A stretch of DNA of 64,000 nt from Ornithinimicrobium ciconiae (GCF_007197575.1 NZ_CP041616.1:1054001-1118000), one strand, 5' to 3'. Positions 35,569-44,200 are shown, counted from the first letter of the stretch. Translations and numbers: made by a program. Notes: generated from the letters alone by a model not told the origin.

Positions 35569-36479
35569 GCGTCCTGGAGCTGACCAACACCTCGCGGTGG
35601 TATGGCAATGTCGTGGCGGTCAATGACGTCTCGATGCAGATCGGACCGGGGGTCACCGGTCTGCTCGGGCCCAACGGTGCCGGCAAGACCACGCTGATCG
35701 CGATGATGGCGGGTTTCCTGGCACCCTCGGCCGGTGAGGTGCAGCTCGACGGTCAGCCCGTGTGGAACAACGTCTCGGTCTATCGCGCAATCGGGCTGGT
35801 CCCGGAGCGAGAGGCCAGCTTCGGCTATCTGACCGGCCGACAGTTCGTGCGGGCCAACGCCGAGCTGCACAAGCTGTCCGCCCCCGGGGAGGCCACCGAG
35901 CGGGCGCTGGGCATCGTCGACCTCGTCGAGCCGGCCGGCAGGCTGATCAGCACCTACTCCAAGGGCATGCGCCAGCGAGTCAAGCTGGCGGCGGCGCTCG
36001 TGCACGACCCGGGTGTGCTGCTGCTGGACGAGCCGTTCAACGGCGTGGACCCCCGCCAGCGGATGCACCTGATGGACCTGCTCACCCGGATGGGTGCCGA
36101 GGGGCGCACGGTGCTGTTCAGCTCCCACATCCTGGAGGAGGTCGAGCAGATCGCCCGGCACATCGAGGTCGTCGTGTCGGGCCGTCACGCGGCCTCCGGT
36201 GACTTCGGCGCGATCCGGCGGTTGATGAGCGACCGCCCCAACGTCTATCTGATCCGCAGCAGCGCGGACCGTCGGTTGGCGACGGTCCTGATGGGGGCCG
36301 AGAGCGTTGCCGGCGTCCAGCTCGACCCCCGGGGAGGAGTGGTCGTGCAGGTGACCGACTTCGGAGAGTTCGCCCGCGCGCTGCCGCGCCAGGCCAAGGA
36401 GCACGGGATCACACTGCGTGAGGTCACCCCCACCGATGAGTCGCTGGAGTCGGTCTTCGCCTACCTGGTGTCGGCATGA
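35565..36479 (+). CDS. ABC transporter ATP-binding protein (second)
   Basis: 304 aa ATPase with Walker A GPNGAGKTT, signature YSKGMRQRVKLAAAL, Walker B VLLLDEPFNGVD and H-loop SHILEEVE. It is a paralogue of the first ATPase in the operon. ATG overlaps the permease stop, and its stop overlaps the next permease (ATGA), so all four genes are translationally coupled. Confidence 0.92.
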   Translation: MSVLELTNTSRWYGNVVAVNDVSMQIGPGVTGLLGPNGAGKTTLIAMMAGFLAPSAGEVQLDGQPVWNNVSVYRAIGLVPEREASFGYLTGRQFVRANAELHKLSAPGEATERALGIVDLVEPAGRLISTYSKGMRQRVKLAAALVHDPGVLLLDEPFNGVDPRQRMHLMDLLTRMGAEGRTVLFSSHILEEVEQIARHIEVVVSGRHAASGDFGAIRRLMSDRPNVYLIRSSADRRLATVLMGAESVAGVQLDPRGGVVVQVTDFGEFARALPRQAKEHGITLREVTPTDESLESVFAYLVSA

Positions 36480-37201
36480 ACCCCACCATCGCCCGGCTGG
36501 CAGTGCAGTCGCTGTTCGGTCAGAAGCGGTGGTGGGTGCTGGTCGCCCTGCCCCTGCTGCTCATCGGCCTGTGTGCGCTGGTGCAGATCCTCACCAGAGG
36601 CGACGCGGCAGCCACCTCCTTCGAGGCAGTCATCGTGGTTTTCGGGCTGGGCTTGGTGCTGCCGTTGGTCGCACTACTGGTCACCACCGGCGTCCTGGGG
36701 CCCGAGATCGACGACGGCTCGATCGTCTATCTGCTCTCCAAGCCTATCTCCCGCTTTGCCATCGCGCTGAGCAAGCTCGCGGTGGCCGTCGTGGTCACCA
36801 TCGTGCTGGGTGCGGGCTCGTTGCTCGTGGCCGGACTGATCCTGGATCCGTCCTCACCCGGCCGGGCCATCGCGGTGGGCGTCGGCTCTGCGGTGGCGGG
36901 CACGGCATACTGCTCCGCCTTTGTGATGTTCTCGGCAATCAACCGGCACGGCATGATCTCCGGATTGATCTATGTGCTGGTCTTTGAGGGGCTGCTCGCC
37001 TCGTGGCTCTCCGGCCTGCGCTATGTGAGCGTCTCCGCCTTCGGGCGCCGGATCGCCGAGGGTTTTGATGAGTCGCTCAACCTGGTCGCCGGCAACCTGC
37101 CACTGGCCTACGCCTGGATCGCCAGCCTGGTCGTCATCGTGGCCGGTTACTGGGTGGCCGGGCTGCGTCTCTCGCGCTTCCAACTGCGCGGCGACGAGTA
37201 G
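36476..37201 (+). CDS. ABC-2 type transporter permease (second)
   Basis: 241 aa with about six membrane helices, shorter than the first permease and not obviously its duplicate. It has the ABC-2 feature ILGPEIDDGSIVYLLSKPISR-like loop (GVLGPEIDDGS..LLSKPISR). It is the last gene of the operon; a hairpin terminator follows after 53 nt. Confidence 0.87.
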   Translation: MNPTIARLAVQSLFGQKRWWVLVALPLLLIGLCALVQILTRGDAAATSFEAVIVVFGLGLVLPLVALLVTTGVLGPEIDDGSIVYLLSKPISRFAIALSKLAVAVVVTIVLGAGSLLVAGLILDPSSPGRAIAVGVGSAVAGTAYCSAFVMFSAINRHGMISGLIYVLVFEGLLASWLSGLRYVSVSAFGRRIAEGFDESLNLVAGNLPLAYAWIASLVVIVAGYWVAGLRLSRFQLRGDE

Positions 37202-37254
37202 CCTCACCGCCGCTGTCGGCACGAGGAGCGGGCTGCGTGCACCGAGACTGACGC

Positions 37255-37288
37255 GGCCCGACACCTGCGGGATTGCAGGTATCGGGCC
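37255..37288. terminator. Bidirectional terminator hairpin
   Basis: 14-bp stem GGCCCGACACCTGC / GCAGGTATCGGGCC with one mismatch and a six-base loop. It lies between the ABC operon and the convergent SDR gene and could serve both. Confidence 0.75.
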
Positions 37289-37310
37289 CGTCACACGTCA
37301 GCTTGCGATG

Positions 37311-38051
37311 TCAGCGCGCCGTGTAGCCACCGTCGACGACGAACTCGGCACCGGTGATGAAGCCGGCCTCGTCCCCGGCGAGGAAGACGATCAGCGCGGC
37401 GACCTCGTCCGGGGTGCCCAATCGGCCCATGGGAGTGGCCCCAGCGAGCATCTCGCGGTCCGTCTCGCCCAAGATCGGTGTCTCGATGAAGCCGGGGTGG
37501 ACGGAGTTGACCCGTACGCCCTCTGTGGCCCAGCCCAGCGCGGCGCTCTTGGACAGCAGCCGCACCGCTCCCTTGGCGGAGTGGTAGGCCGGTCCGGTCC
37601 CGAAACCGCCGACGATCCCGAACATCGAGGACACGTTGATCACCGAGCCGTGACCGGAGGCCTTCAGTGCCTCCGCAGCGGACCGCATGGCGAGGAACAC
37701 GCTGGTCTGGGTGATCGCCACGACCCGGTCCCAGGTCTGCGTGCTGGTGACCTCGATCGGCTCGTCATCGCCGATGCCCGCGTTGTTGACCAGGATGTCG
37801 AGACGGCCGTGCTCTGCGAGGGTCTGCGCTACCACGTCGGTCCACCCGGTCTCGTCGGCGACATCGAGGTGGGCGTAGGTCGCGGTGCCACCAGAGGCGG
37901 CCACCTCCGCCGCCACCTGCTGACCCAGCTCGTCCTGGACGTCGGCGACCACCACCGCGCAGCCCTCGCGGGCTAGCTTCAGCACCGTGGCGCGGCCAAT
38001 CCCACTGGCCCCTCCCGTGACGATCGCGACCCTGCCATCGAACCGTGCCAT
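37311..38051 (-). CDS. SDR-family NAD(P)-dependent oxidoreductase
   Basis: 246 aa classical short-chain dehydrogenase. Cofactor motif TGGASGIG at residues ~12-19, NNAG near 90, catalytic Ser in INVSSMFG, and YHSAK. The C-terminus VNSVHPGFIETPI and ITGAEFVVDGGYTAR is typical. The substrate is unknown (3-ketoacyl, sugar or steroid alcohols are possible). ATG 38051. It is monocistronic. Confidence 0.9.
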   Translation of the reverse strand: MARFDGRVAIVTGGASGIGRATVLKLAREGCAVVVADVQDELGQQVAAEVAASGGTATYAHLDVADETGWTDVVAQTLAEHGRLDILVNNAGIGDDEPIEVTSTQTWDRVVAITQTSVFLAMRSAAEALKASGHGSVINVSSMFGIVGGFGTGPAYHSAKGAVRLLSKSAALGWATEGVRVNSVHPGFIETPILGETDREMLAGATPMGRLGTPDEVAALIVFLAGDEAGFITGAEFVVDGGYTAR

Positions 38052-38174
38052 GCCTGCCTCCTGGTGCCGGGCGAACCGGTTGTCCGCCGCACCTCCATTA
38101 TCTACTACGCGATGTAGGAGTAGCGAATCAGGCCAGTATGTCGTAGCTCACCGCTAGCACAATCGATGTGCGGC

Positions 38175-38270
38175 GCACCAGCGAGACCACGACGGAAATG
38201 CGAGCGGCACCAGCGAAACCACTACGAAAATGCGGGAGGCACCAGCGAAACCACTAAGAAAATGGGGGTC
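38175..38270. repeat. 32-nt dispersed repeat family C, locus 3 (three units)
   Basis: Three units of exactly 32 nt (38175-38206, 38207-38238, 38239-38270) with core CCAGCGAAACCACTACGAAA. The last unit reaches into the stop codon of the convergent-strand aminotransferase at 38269-38271. The A-rich core matches loci at 16500 and 25491. The rest of the gap 38052-38174 shows no clear feature. Confidence 0.85.
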
Positions 38271-39477
38271 AGGCGAGCAGTTCCTGGATGCGGCCCACGC
38301 CCTCGGCGAGGTCGTTGTCGCCCAGGGCGTAGGACAGTCGGAGGTAGCCGGAGGGTCCGAAGGCCTCGCCGGGCACGACGGCCACCTCGACCTCGTCCAG
38401 GATGATCTCGGCGAGCTCCACCGAGGTCTGGGGGGTGCGGCCACGGATCGTCCGTCCCAGCACCCCGGCGACGCTCGGATAGGCATAGAAGGCGCCCTGA
38501 GGTGTCGGGCAGGAGAAGCCGTCGATCTCGTTGAGGATCGACACCATCGTCTGGCGGCGCCGGTCGAAGGCCGAGCGCATCTCGCTGACGGCCTCCAGCC
38601 CGCCCTGGAGCGCCGCGATGGCAGCGCGCTGGGACACGTTGGCCACGTTGGAGGTGGCGTGCGACTGCAGGTTGGTCGCGGCCTTGATGACGTCCTTGGG
38701 GCCGATCATCCACCCGACCCGCCACCCGGTCATCGCATAGGTCTTGGCCACCCCGTTGAGCACCACGCAGGTCTCGGCCAGCTCAGGCACGAGCACCGGC
38801 AGGGAGGGCGCGGTGGCACCGTCATAGAGCAGGTGCTCATAGATCTCGTCGGTCACCACCCAGATGCCGTGCTGCAGCGCCCAGCGCCCGATGGCCTCGA
38901 CCTGCTCGGGCGGGTAGACCGCGCCGGTGGGGTTGGACGGGGAGCAGAACAGCAGGACCTTGGTGGCCTCGGTGCGGGCAGCCTCGAGCTGGTCGACGGT
39001 CACGAGGTAGCCCTGGTCGGCTCCGGCGAAGACGTCGACCGGCACGCCGCCGGCCAGCCGGATGGCTTCGGGGTAGGTGGTCCAGTAGGGCGTGGGCAGC
39101 AGCACCTCGTCGCCGGGGTCCAGCAGGGCGGCGAAGGTGTTGTAGACCGCCTGCTTGCCGCCATTGGTGACCAGGATGTTGGCCGGCTCCACGGCATACT
39201 GGCTGTCGCGCAGCGTCTTGTCGACGATGGCGGCCTTGAGGTCGGGCAGGCCACCGGCGGGTGAGTAGCGGTGGTTGACCGGGTCATGCGCAGCGGCCGC
39301 GGCCGCTGCCACGACATAGTCGGGCGTCGGGAAGTCGGGTTCGCCAGCGCCGAAGCCGATGACCGGCCGGCCCTGCGCCTTCAGAGCCTTGGCCCTGGCG
39401 TCGACGGCCAGGGTGGCCGACTCGGCGATCGAGCCGATGCGGGTGGAGATGCGGGGCTTCGGGGTGCTCTGGGTCAC
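38269..39477 (-). CDS. aspC: Aspartate aminotransferase-like class I PLP enzyme
   Basis: 402 aa. It has all class I aminotransferase landmarks: [50 protein letters not shown] lysine in [15 protein letters not shown], and a C-terminal arginine region in [10 protein letters not shown]. It should transfer the amino group of aspartate to 2-oxoglutarate. Its place just upstream of tRNA-Trp-secE-nusG, divergently, is usual for this actinobacterial group. GTG 39477 gives the expected N-terminus. The exact amino-acid specificity is not provable here. Confidence 0.92.
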   Translation of the reverse strand: MTQSTPKPRISTRIGSIAESATLAVDARAKALKAQGRPVIGFGAGEPDFPTPDYVVAAAAAAAHDPVNHRYSPAGGLPDLKAAIVDKTLRDSQYAVEPANILVTNGGKQAVYNTFAALLDPGDEVLLPTPYWTTYPEAIRLAGGVPVDVFAGADQGYLVTVDQLEAARTEATKVLLFCSPSNPTGAVYPPEQVEAIGRWALQHGIWVVTDEIYEHLLYDGATAPSLPVLVPELAETCVVLNGVAKTYAMTGWRVGWMIGPKDVIKAATNLQSHATSNVANVSQRAAIAALQGGLEAVSEMRSAFDRRRQTMVSILNEIDGFSCPTPQGAFYAYPSVAGVLGRTIRGRTPQTSVELAEIILDEVEVAVVPGEAFGPSGYLRLSYALGDNDLAEGVGRIQELLA

Positions 39478-39536
39478 GTGGCCATTCTGCCACCGTGGCC
39501 CGCGCGGGTGCCGACCCGCCTGCCGGCGGAGGCTGG

Positions 39537-39566
39537 TTAGCACGGACCACTCTGATCGCGTAGGAT
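39537..39566 (+). promoter_or_regulatory. Putative promoter of tRNA-Trp/secE
   Basis: TTAGCA (39537-39542) and TAGGAT (39561-39566), 18 bp apart, end 60 nt before tRNA-Trp. Confidence 0.5.
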
Positions 39567-39626
39567 GGATCCTCGGATGTTGACGCATCCCATGCTGGAG
39601 CCTGCCCACCGGGCCTCAGCGGGTGA

Positions 39627-39699
39627 AGGGCACTAGCTCAATTGGTAGAGCACTGGTCTCCAAAACCAGGGGTTGGGGGTTCGAGTCCCTCGTGCCCTG
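39627..39699 (+). tRNA. tRNA-Trp (anticodon CCA)
   Basis: 73 nt. Acceptor AGGGCAC pairs with GTGCCCT (39692-39698), discriminator G. Anticodon stem CTGGT/ACCAG holds loop CT-CCA-AA. It is followed 69 nt later by secE, the conserved tRNA-Trp-secE-nusG order. Confidence 0.95.
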
Positions 39700-39768
39700 C
39701 GCGACGCGATCACCAGATCGCTGCCGACAAGAACAGGCCCGTTTGCGAGGGGCAAAGGAAGGTTATCC

Positions 39769-40017
39769 GTGTCTGAGACAAGTGCCCGTGACACCCAGGG
39801 TGTCGACCGCGGCAACACGCAGGCCGGAGGACCCCCGCGTCCCAGCACCTACGTGGCTCAGGTCATGGCCGAGCTGCGCAAGGTGCACCGGCCGACCCAG
39901 CGCGAGCTGATCGTCTACACCATCGTCGTGTTCGTCTTCGTGCTGATCATCATGGGATTTGTGGTGGGTGTGGACCAGATCTTCACCCGCGTCGTCGAGT
40001 TCACCTTCGGCGACTGA
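39769..40017 (+). CDS. secE: Preprotein translocase subunit SecE
   Basis: 82 aa single-pass subunit of the SecYEG channel. The conserved amphipathic stretch AELRKVHRPTQRELIVYT leads into one membrane helix (IVVFVFVLIIMGFVVGVDQIF). The N-terminal ~30 residues are a polar extension common in actinobacteria. GTG 39769 has AAGGAAGG upstream; the open frame before it is the tRNA region. nusG follows. Confidence 0.94.
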   Translation: MSETSARDTQGVDRGNTQAGGPPRPSTYVAQVMAELRKVHRPTQRELIVYTIVVFVFVLIIMGFVVGVDQIFTRVVEFTFGD

Positions 40018-40101
40018 GCCAGGTCCTCTGTGCCGCGGTCTCGATGACCGCACCCGGCCGCCTCGGTGGCCAGCCGCCCCGCCAGTAGTAAGGAAGTAGT
40101 C

Positions 40102-40953
40102 ATGTCCGAGCAGTGGACGAACGACGTCGACGAGACGCCCGAGGCCGAGACGGCCGAGTCGGCGCCCGCCGCGGGCGAGGCCGACGTCGAGGAGTATGCC
40201 GAGGCGCCTGTCGAGGACGCCGAGACCGACGCTCCCGCCGGAGAGGCTGACGCGCAGGACGAGGCCGCTGACGACGAGGCGACCGAGGGCGAAGCCGCTG
40301 ACGACGAGTCCGTTGAGGACGAGGAGCCCGCTGGCGACCCCATGGAGGAGTTCCGCGACTCCCTCGCGTCGCAGTTCGGCGACTGGTACGTCATCCACTC
40401 CTACGCCGGCTACGAGAACCGCGTCAAGCACAACCTGGAGACCCGCTCCACGAGCCTCAACATGGAGGACTACATCTTCCAGGTCGAGGTGCCTATGGAG
40501 GAGGTCACCGAGATCAAGTCCGGTGTCCGCAAGCAGGTGCGCCGGGTGCGCATGCCCGGCTATGTCCTGGTCCGCATGGACCTGACGGACGAGTCCTGGG
40601 GCGCGGTCCGGCACACCCCCGGTGTCACCGGCTTCGTCGGCAACGCCCACCAGCCCGTGCCGCTGAGCATCGACGAGGTCATCACGATGCTCGCTCCGGT
40701 GTTTGAGACTCCCGAGACCGGCGAGCCCGCCGCGGCAGGCTCGGGCGGGACCACCGCTGCTTCGCGGCCCGCCAGCCCCGAGGTCGACTTCGAGGTCGGC
40801 GAGTCCGTCACCGTCATGGAGGGTCCGTTCGAGACCTTGCCGGCCACGATCTCGGAGATCATCCCCGAGAGCCAGAAGCTCAAGGTCCTGGTCTCGATCT
40901 TCGGCCGGGAGACCCCGGTCGAGCTCGCGTTCAACCAGGTGGCCAAGCTCTGA
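40102..40953 (+). CDS. nusG: Transcription termination/antitermination protein NusG
   Basis: 283 aa. The NGN domain starts near residue 94 ([21 protein letters not shown]) and includes [21 protein letters not shown]. The KOW domain is at the C-terminus ([21 protein letters not shown]). An acidic, low-complexity N-terminal extension of ~85 residues (Glu/Asp/Ala rich) precedes the NGN domain, as in other high-GC actinobacteria, and a Ser/Thr/Ala linker joins the domains. It modulates RNA polymerase pausing and termination. ATG 40102 after AAGGAAG. Confidence 0.95.
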   Translation: MSEQWTNDVDETPEAETAESAPAAGEADVEEYAEAPVEDAETDAPAGEADAQDEAADDEATEGEAADDESVEDEEPAGDPMEEFRDSLASQFGDWYVIHSYAGYENRVKHNLETRSTSLNMEDYIFQVEVPMEEVTEIKSGVRKQVRRVRMPGYVLVRMDLTDESWGAVRHTPGVTGFVGNAHQPVPLSIDEVITMLAPVFETPETGEPAAAGSGGTTAASRPASPEVDFEVGESVTVMEGPFETLPATISEIIPESQKLKVLVSIFGRETPVELAFNQVAKL

Positions 40954-41115
40954 GCGGACCTCGTCCGCGAAGAACGCCGCGTCACCCAGGGTGGTTCTAC
41001 AACTCCATAGATTTCCGAGGTCGTCGCCGGCCTCGGAACTCCGCAAGACTCCGTCCTGCGGAGTGCAACCGGGTCATCGCCCACGGCGTGGGCCCACAAC
41101 CACAGAGGAACAGAT
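40954..41115 (+). promoter_or_regulatory. Structured rplK leader with three hairpins
   Basis: The 162-nt nusG-rplK gap can fold into three short stems: GCGGAC/GTCCGC (40954-40968), TTCCGAGG/CCTCGGAA (41013-41038) and ACTCCGCA/TGCGGAGT (41038-41064). The last two abut. The leader of this operon carries the L1 feedback site in Escherichia coli, so one of these may be an L1 or attenuation element; this is inference. Confidence 0.45.
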
Positions 41116-41547
41116 ATGCCCCCCAAGAAGAAGGTCTCCGGCTTCATCAAGCTGCAGATCCAGGCCGGTGCGGCCACCCCCGCCCCGCCCGTCGGCCCCG
41201 CGCTGGGTCAGCACGGTGTCAACATCATGGAGTTCGTCAAGGCCTACAACGCCGCGACGGAGTCCCAGCGTGGCAACGTCATCCCCGTCGAGATCACGGT
41301 CTATGAGGACCGCTCGTTCACCTTCATCACCAAGACCCCGCCGGCTGCCGAGCTGATCAAGAAGGCTGCCGGCGTCGCCAAGGGTTCCGGCGAGCCGCAC
41401 AAGACCAAGGTCGCCAAGCTGACCAAGGCCCAGGTGCGCGAGATCGCCGAGACCAAGATGGCCGACCTCAACGCCAACGACGTCGACCAGGCTGCCAAGA
41501 TCATCGCCGGCACCGCCCGGTCGATGGGCATCACCGTCGAGGGCTGA
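41116..41547 (+). CDS. rplK: 50S ribosomal protein L11
   Basis: 143 aa uL11, the GTPase-associated-centre protein. It has the N-terminal signature [29 protein letters not shown] and C-terminal rRNA-binding [12 protein letters not shown]. The length is standard. ATG 41116 follows GAGGAAC. Confidence 0.97.
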
Positions 41548-41559
41548 GCCCCTGACGCC

Positions 41560-41639
41560 CCGGTATGCCGGACGCTCGCCTGAGCACCCGGCACACCGGA
41601 TCGGTGAGTCGCCCGCTCAGGTAGCGCGCGGCATACCGG
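41560..41639. repeat. 80-nt inverted repeat between rplK and rplA
   Basis: Outer arms CCGGTATGCCG (41560-41570) and CGGCATACCGG (41629-41639) pair perfectly; inner CGCCTGAGC and GCTCAGGTAGC arms can extend the stem. It fills most of the unusually long 158-nt rplK-rplA gap. The same GGTATGCCGGAC motif forms the terminator hairpin after rpoC. Confidence 0.75.
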
Positions 41640-41705
41640 ATCCCGTGGCAGGACCAGCGCTGGTCCGCAGACCACAACTCCACCACTGCACACAGAGGAG
41701 CAGAA

Positions 41706-42416
41706 ATGAAGCGCAGCAAGGCTTACACCGCCGCCGCCGAGAAGATCGAGGACGGCAAGTTCTACACCCCCGTCGAGGCCATCGCCCTGGCCAAGGAGAC
41801 CTCGACCACCAAGTACGACGCGACCGTTGAGGTCTCCCTGCGGCTGGGCGTCGACCCGCGCAAGGCCGACCAGTTGGTCCGTGGCACCGTCAACCTGCCC
41901 AACGGCACCGGCAAGACCGCCCGCGTCCTCGTCTTCGCCAATGGCGACAAGGCTGACGCCGCTCGCGAGGCCGGCGCGGACTACGTCGGCTCCGACGAGC
42001 TGCTCGAGAAGGTGGCCGGTGGGTGGCTCGACTTCGACGCCGTCGTCGCAACCCCGGACCTGATGGGCAAGGTCGGTCGCCTCGGCAAGGTGCTCGGTCC
42101 CCGTGGTCTGATGCCGAACCCGAAGACCGGCACCGTGACGATGGACACCGCCAAGGCGGTCACCGACATCAAGGGCGGCAAGATCGAGTTCCGCGTCGAC
42201 AAGCACGCCAACCTGCACTTCATTATCGGCAAGACCTCGTTCGACGCCGACAAGCTTGCGCAGAACTATGGCGCAGCCATCGACGAGGTGCTGCGGCTGA
42301 AGCCGTCCTCCTCCAAGGGCCGCTACGTCACCAAGGCGACCATGAGCACCACGATGGGCCCGGGCATCCCGCTCGACCCCTCGCGCGTCTCCGGCGTCGC
42401 TGCTGCGGCGGAGTGA
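41706..42416 (+). CDS. rplA: 50S ribosomal protein L1
   Basis: 236 aa uL1 of the L1 stalk. It has the typical start [42 protein letters not shown], and [15 protein letters not shown]. In other bacteria it also represses its own operon. Length is normal. A strong terminator follows. Confidence 0.97.
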   Translation: MKRSKAYTAAAEKIEDGKFYTPVEAIALAKETSTTKYDATVEVSLRLGVDPRKADQLVRGTVNLPNGTGKTARVLVFANGDKADAAREAGADYVGSDELLEKVAGGWLDFDAVVATPDLMGKVGRLGKVLGPRGLMPNPKTGTVTMDTAKAVTDIKGGKIEFRVDKHANLHFIIGKTSFDADKLAQNYGAAIDEVLRLKPSSSKGRYVTKATMSTTMGPGIPLDPSRVSGVAAAAE

Positions 42417-42434
42417 CCCACGGTTGACCCGTTC

Positions 42435-42476
42435 GACGGGCCCGGTGAGCAGGTGCTCACCGGGCCCGTCGTTTTG
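42435..42476 (+). terminator. Rho-independent terminator after rplA
   Basis: Perfect 17-bp stem GACGGGCCCGGTGAGCA / TGCTCACCGGGCCCGTC with a two-base loop, followed by GTTTTG. It is one of the few terminators in the window with a real T-run. Confidence 0.92.
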
Positions 42477-42571
42477 CGTCCGGGTGGTGATCTGGCGTGC
42501 TTTGACCGCTGTCAGTTCGGTGACTCATGTCGCGATGTCCCTGCAGCACCGCTGCAGTTCGGTCCCCATGT

Positions 42572-42697
42572 CCTGCGTGAAATTCTGCAGAACCGCTGGC
42601 AGTTCGGCGGGTGACGCCCCTGCAGGGTCGAGAGTCCGCAGGTCAGCGAGTTAGCGACTCCCGGGCCGAACTGAACTGCCAGCCCGTGTGCATCGTC
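42572..42697. repeat. CTGGCAGTTC-ended repeat family D, copy 1
   Basis: 126-nt segment containing AACCGCTGGCAGTTCGGCGG near the left and CTGAACTGCCAGCCCGTGTG near the right, so its ends are inverted repeats of GCTGGCAGTTC. It is about 85-90% identical to copy 2. Degenerate fragments (CCGCTGTCAGTTCGG, CCGCTGCAGTTCGG) precede it at 42508-42563. There is no gene in this part of the intergenic region. Confidence 0.8.
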
Positions 42698-42771
42698 GGG
42701 GCCTGAGCGCCGCAGCGGCCGTCGTGCCTGACGGCCGCGCCCTGCGTGCCTGAGGTGGGTGACGGCTGCGC

Positions 42772-42896
42772 CCTGCGTGAAATCTGCAGAACCGCTGGCA
42801 GTTCGACGGGTGACGTCGCTGCAGAGCTGAGAGTCCGCAGGTCAGCGAGTCAGCGACTCCCGGGCCGGACTGAACTGCCAGCCCGTTTGCATCGTC
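42772..42896. repeat. CTGGCAGTTC-ended repeat family D, copy 2
   Basis: 125-nt direct repeat of copy 1, sharing the GCTGGCAGTTC/GAACTGCCAGC ends and the GAGAGTCCGCAGGTCAGCGA interior. It lies upstream of the decayed AbiEi-like gene. Confidence 0.82.
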
Positions 42897-42968
42897 TGAG
42901 CGCGGCGGCCGTCTGTATCGCCTGAGCGCGGCGGCCGTCTGCATCGCCTGAGCGCGGCAGCCGTCTGC
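42891..42968. repeat. 26-bp tandem repeat x3
   Basis: Three full 26-nt units (42891-42916, 42917-42942, 42943-42968), each beginning ATCG-CTGAGCGCGGCGG, and a fourth partial unit. They differ at one or two bases. No unit-free spacers, so not CRISPR. The region to 43100 shows no gene. Confidence 0.88.
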
Positions 42969-43100
42969 ATCGCCTGAGCTCCGCGCTCGGAAGCGCGCGC
43001 CGCGCTCGGACACCTGCGGGCCGCGCACTGGCACGCGCCCGAGACCATGGCTGTGGATAACTTGCCGGCCGCATCGAGTCGGGACGACAGGCTGGACGCC

Positions 43101-43830
43101 ATGCAAGAACCAGACCCGGTGGTCCTCGCCCTGGCCAGTTCGGTGGAGCGGCGACGCACGCACAGTTGCTCACGCTCGTGTCGCGTCACCAGCTTCAGCG
43201 AGCCCTGGCTGAGGCGCGCGCCGTGCGTGCCGCTCATGGCCGCTACTGTCTGCCCAACCTCGACCAGGCGATGATGGCGGCGGTGCGGCTGAATGGGGTC
43301 ATCGGCCACCGCAGCGCGGCTCTGGCTCACGGTTGGGAGCTTCGGCGGCCACCGCCTGAACCCGAGATCATCGTGCCCAGGCACCGAGACATCCTCCAGG
43401 CGAAGAGGCAGGGAGTGGCTGTGCGCTGGCGCGCAGTGAGCGCCGCCGAGCTGGAGGCCCGTGTCACACCCCCGCTGCGCACCGTGCTCGACGTTGCGCG
43501 CGACCTCCCGCTCGAGGAGGCACTGCCCATTGCGGACTCGGCTCGGCGGGCTGGTGCGATCAGCCCGCGGGAGATGCGCGGGGCCATCGCGGGGCTGCCC
43601 CGAACCGGCCGGTCGAGGGCGGAAACTGTCCTGCTCAACGCCTCGGCCGCGCCGGCGAATGCCTTCGAGTCAACCCTGCGAGCGCACTGCATCGAGGCGG
43701 TCGGCCCACTCATGGTGCCGCAGGTGTCCTGAGATTCACCTGGGATCAAGTGATGTTCTCTCGGGAATGGGTTATCCAGGTCGTGCGCCGGGCGGTAGCG
43801 ATGCAGCGTGCCAAGGGTTTCACCGCCTGA
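43101..43830 (+). pseudogene. Decayed AbiEi-antitoxin-like/DUF559 gene
   Basis: Reconstructed reading: MQEPDPVVLALASS starts at ATG 43101, then a one-base loss in the G tract near 43142 shifts to the frame GGAATHAQLLTLVSRHQL, which runs as a typical AbiEi-type winged-helix and middle domain (GRYCLPNLDQAMMAAVRLNGVIGHRSAALAHGW, VLDVARDLPLEEALPIADSA) to PQVS-stop at 43730-43732. Two bases later the family's C-terminal end appears in a third frame (LRFTWDQVMFSREWVIQVVRRAV, stop 43830). The VSR/DUF559 nuclease-like segment between PQV and LRFTW (about 60 codons) is missing. At least two lesions make it non-functional. The 189-aa open frame from TTG 43166 is only a remnant. Confidence 0.72.
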
Positions 43831-43865
43831 CCACGCGCCGGCACAGCCGCCACCTGGTCAGGCGC

Positions 43866-43973
43866 CTGCATAACTGCTGGCAGTTCGTGGGACCGGTCGC
43901 CACTGCGGACCGTTGACCTGCAGGGATGTCGGTCCCAACGAGTTCTACGGTCGAACTGCCAGTGGGTTTGCAC
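43866..43973. repeat. CTGGCAGTTC-ended repeat family D, copy 3
   Basis: ~108-nt segment whose left end contains CTGCTGGCAGTTCGTGGGACC and right end GGTCGAACTGCCAGTGGG, again an inverted pair. An inner GGACCGGTC-like stretch pairs with TCGGTCC. The interior is not the same as copies 1 and 2. Together copies 2 and 3 bracket the pseudogene. Confidence 0.7.
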
Positions 43974-43994
43974 GTACGGGTGCGGGAGGGGGCA

Positions 43995-44133
43995 GGCTTG
44001 GCGGGCGCGGTCCGGGGTGGGGCTTGGCGGGCGCGGTCCGGGGTGGGGCTTGGCGGGCGCGGTCCGGGGTGGGGCTTGGCGGGCGCGGTCCGGTGGGGTG
44101 GGGCGCGGTCCGGGGTGGGGCTCGGCGGGCGCG
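43995..44133. repeat. 26-bp G-rich tandem repeat x4-5
   Basis: Units GGCTTGGCGGGCGCGGTCCG+GGGTGG at 43995-44020, 44021-44046 and 44047-44072 are identical; the fourth (44073-44101) is imperfect and a fifth is partial. Very G-rich on the plus strand. It lies just upstream of the RelA-like gene and could affect its transcription or simply be a minisatellite. Confidence 0.9.
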
Positions 44134-44200
44134 TGGCGAGGCCGGCTCGATGCGCAGAGGCGAGGTGGGCCTGGCGAGGGCAGGCGGGTGCCCGGTGCGG

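Noticed and set aside
43047..43274. 76-codon frame starting before the AbiEi-like gene
   Set aside because: Only its codons from ATG 43101 to about 43140 fit the decayed gene's N-terminus; the remainder is the wrong frame after a shift.
42891..44133. CRISPR array
   Set aside because: The 26-nt units are directly adjacent with no unique spacers, and no cas gene is present.
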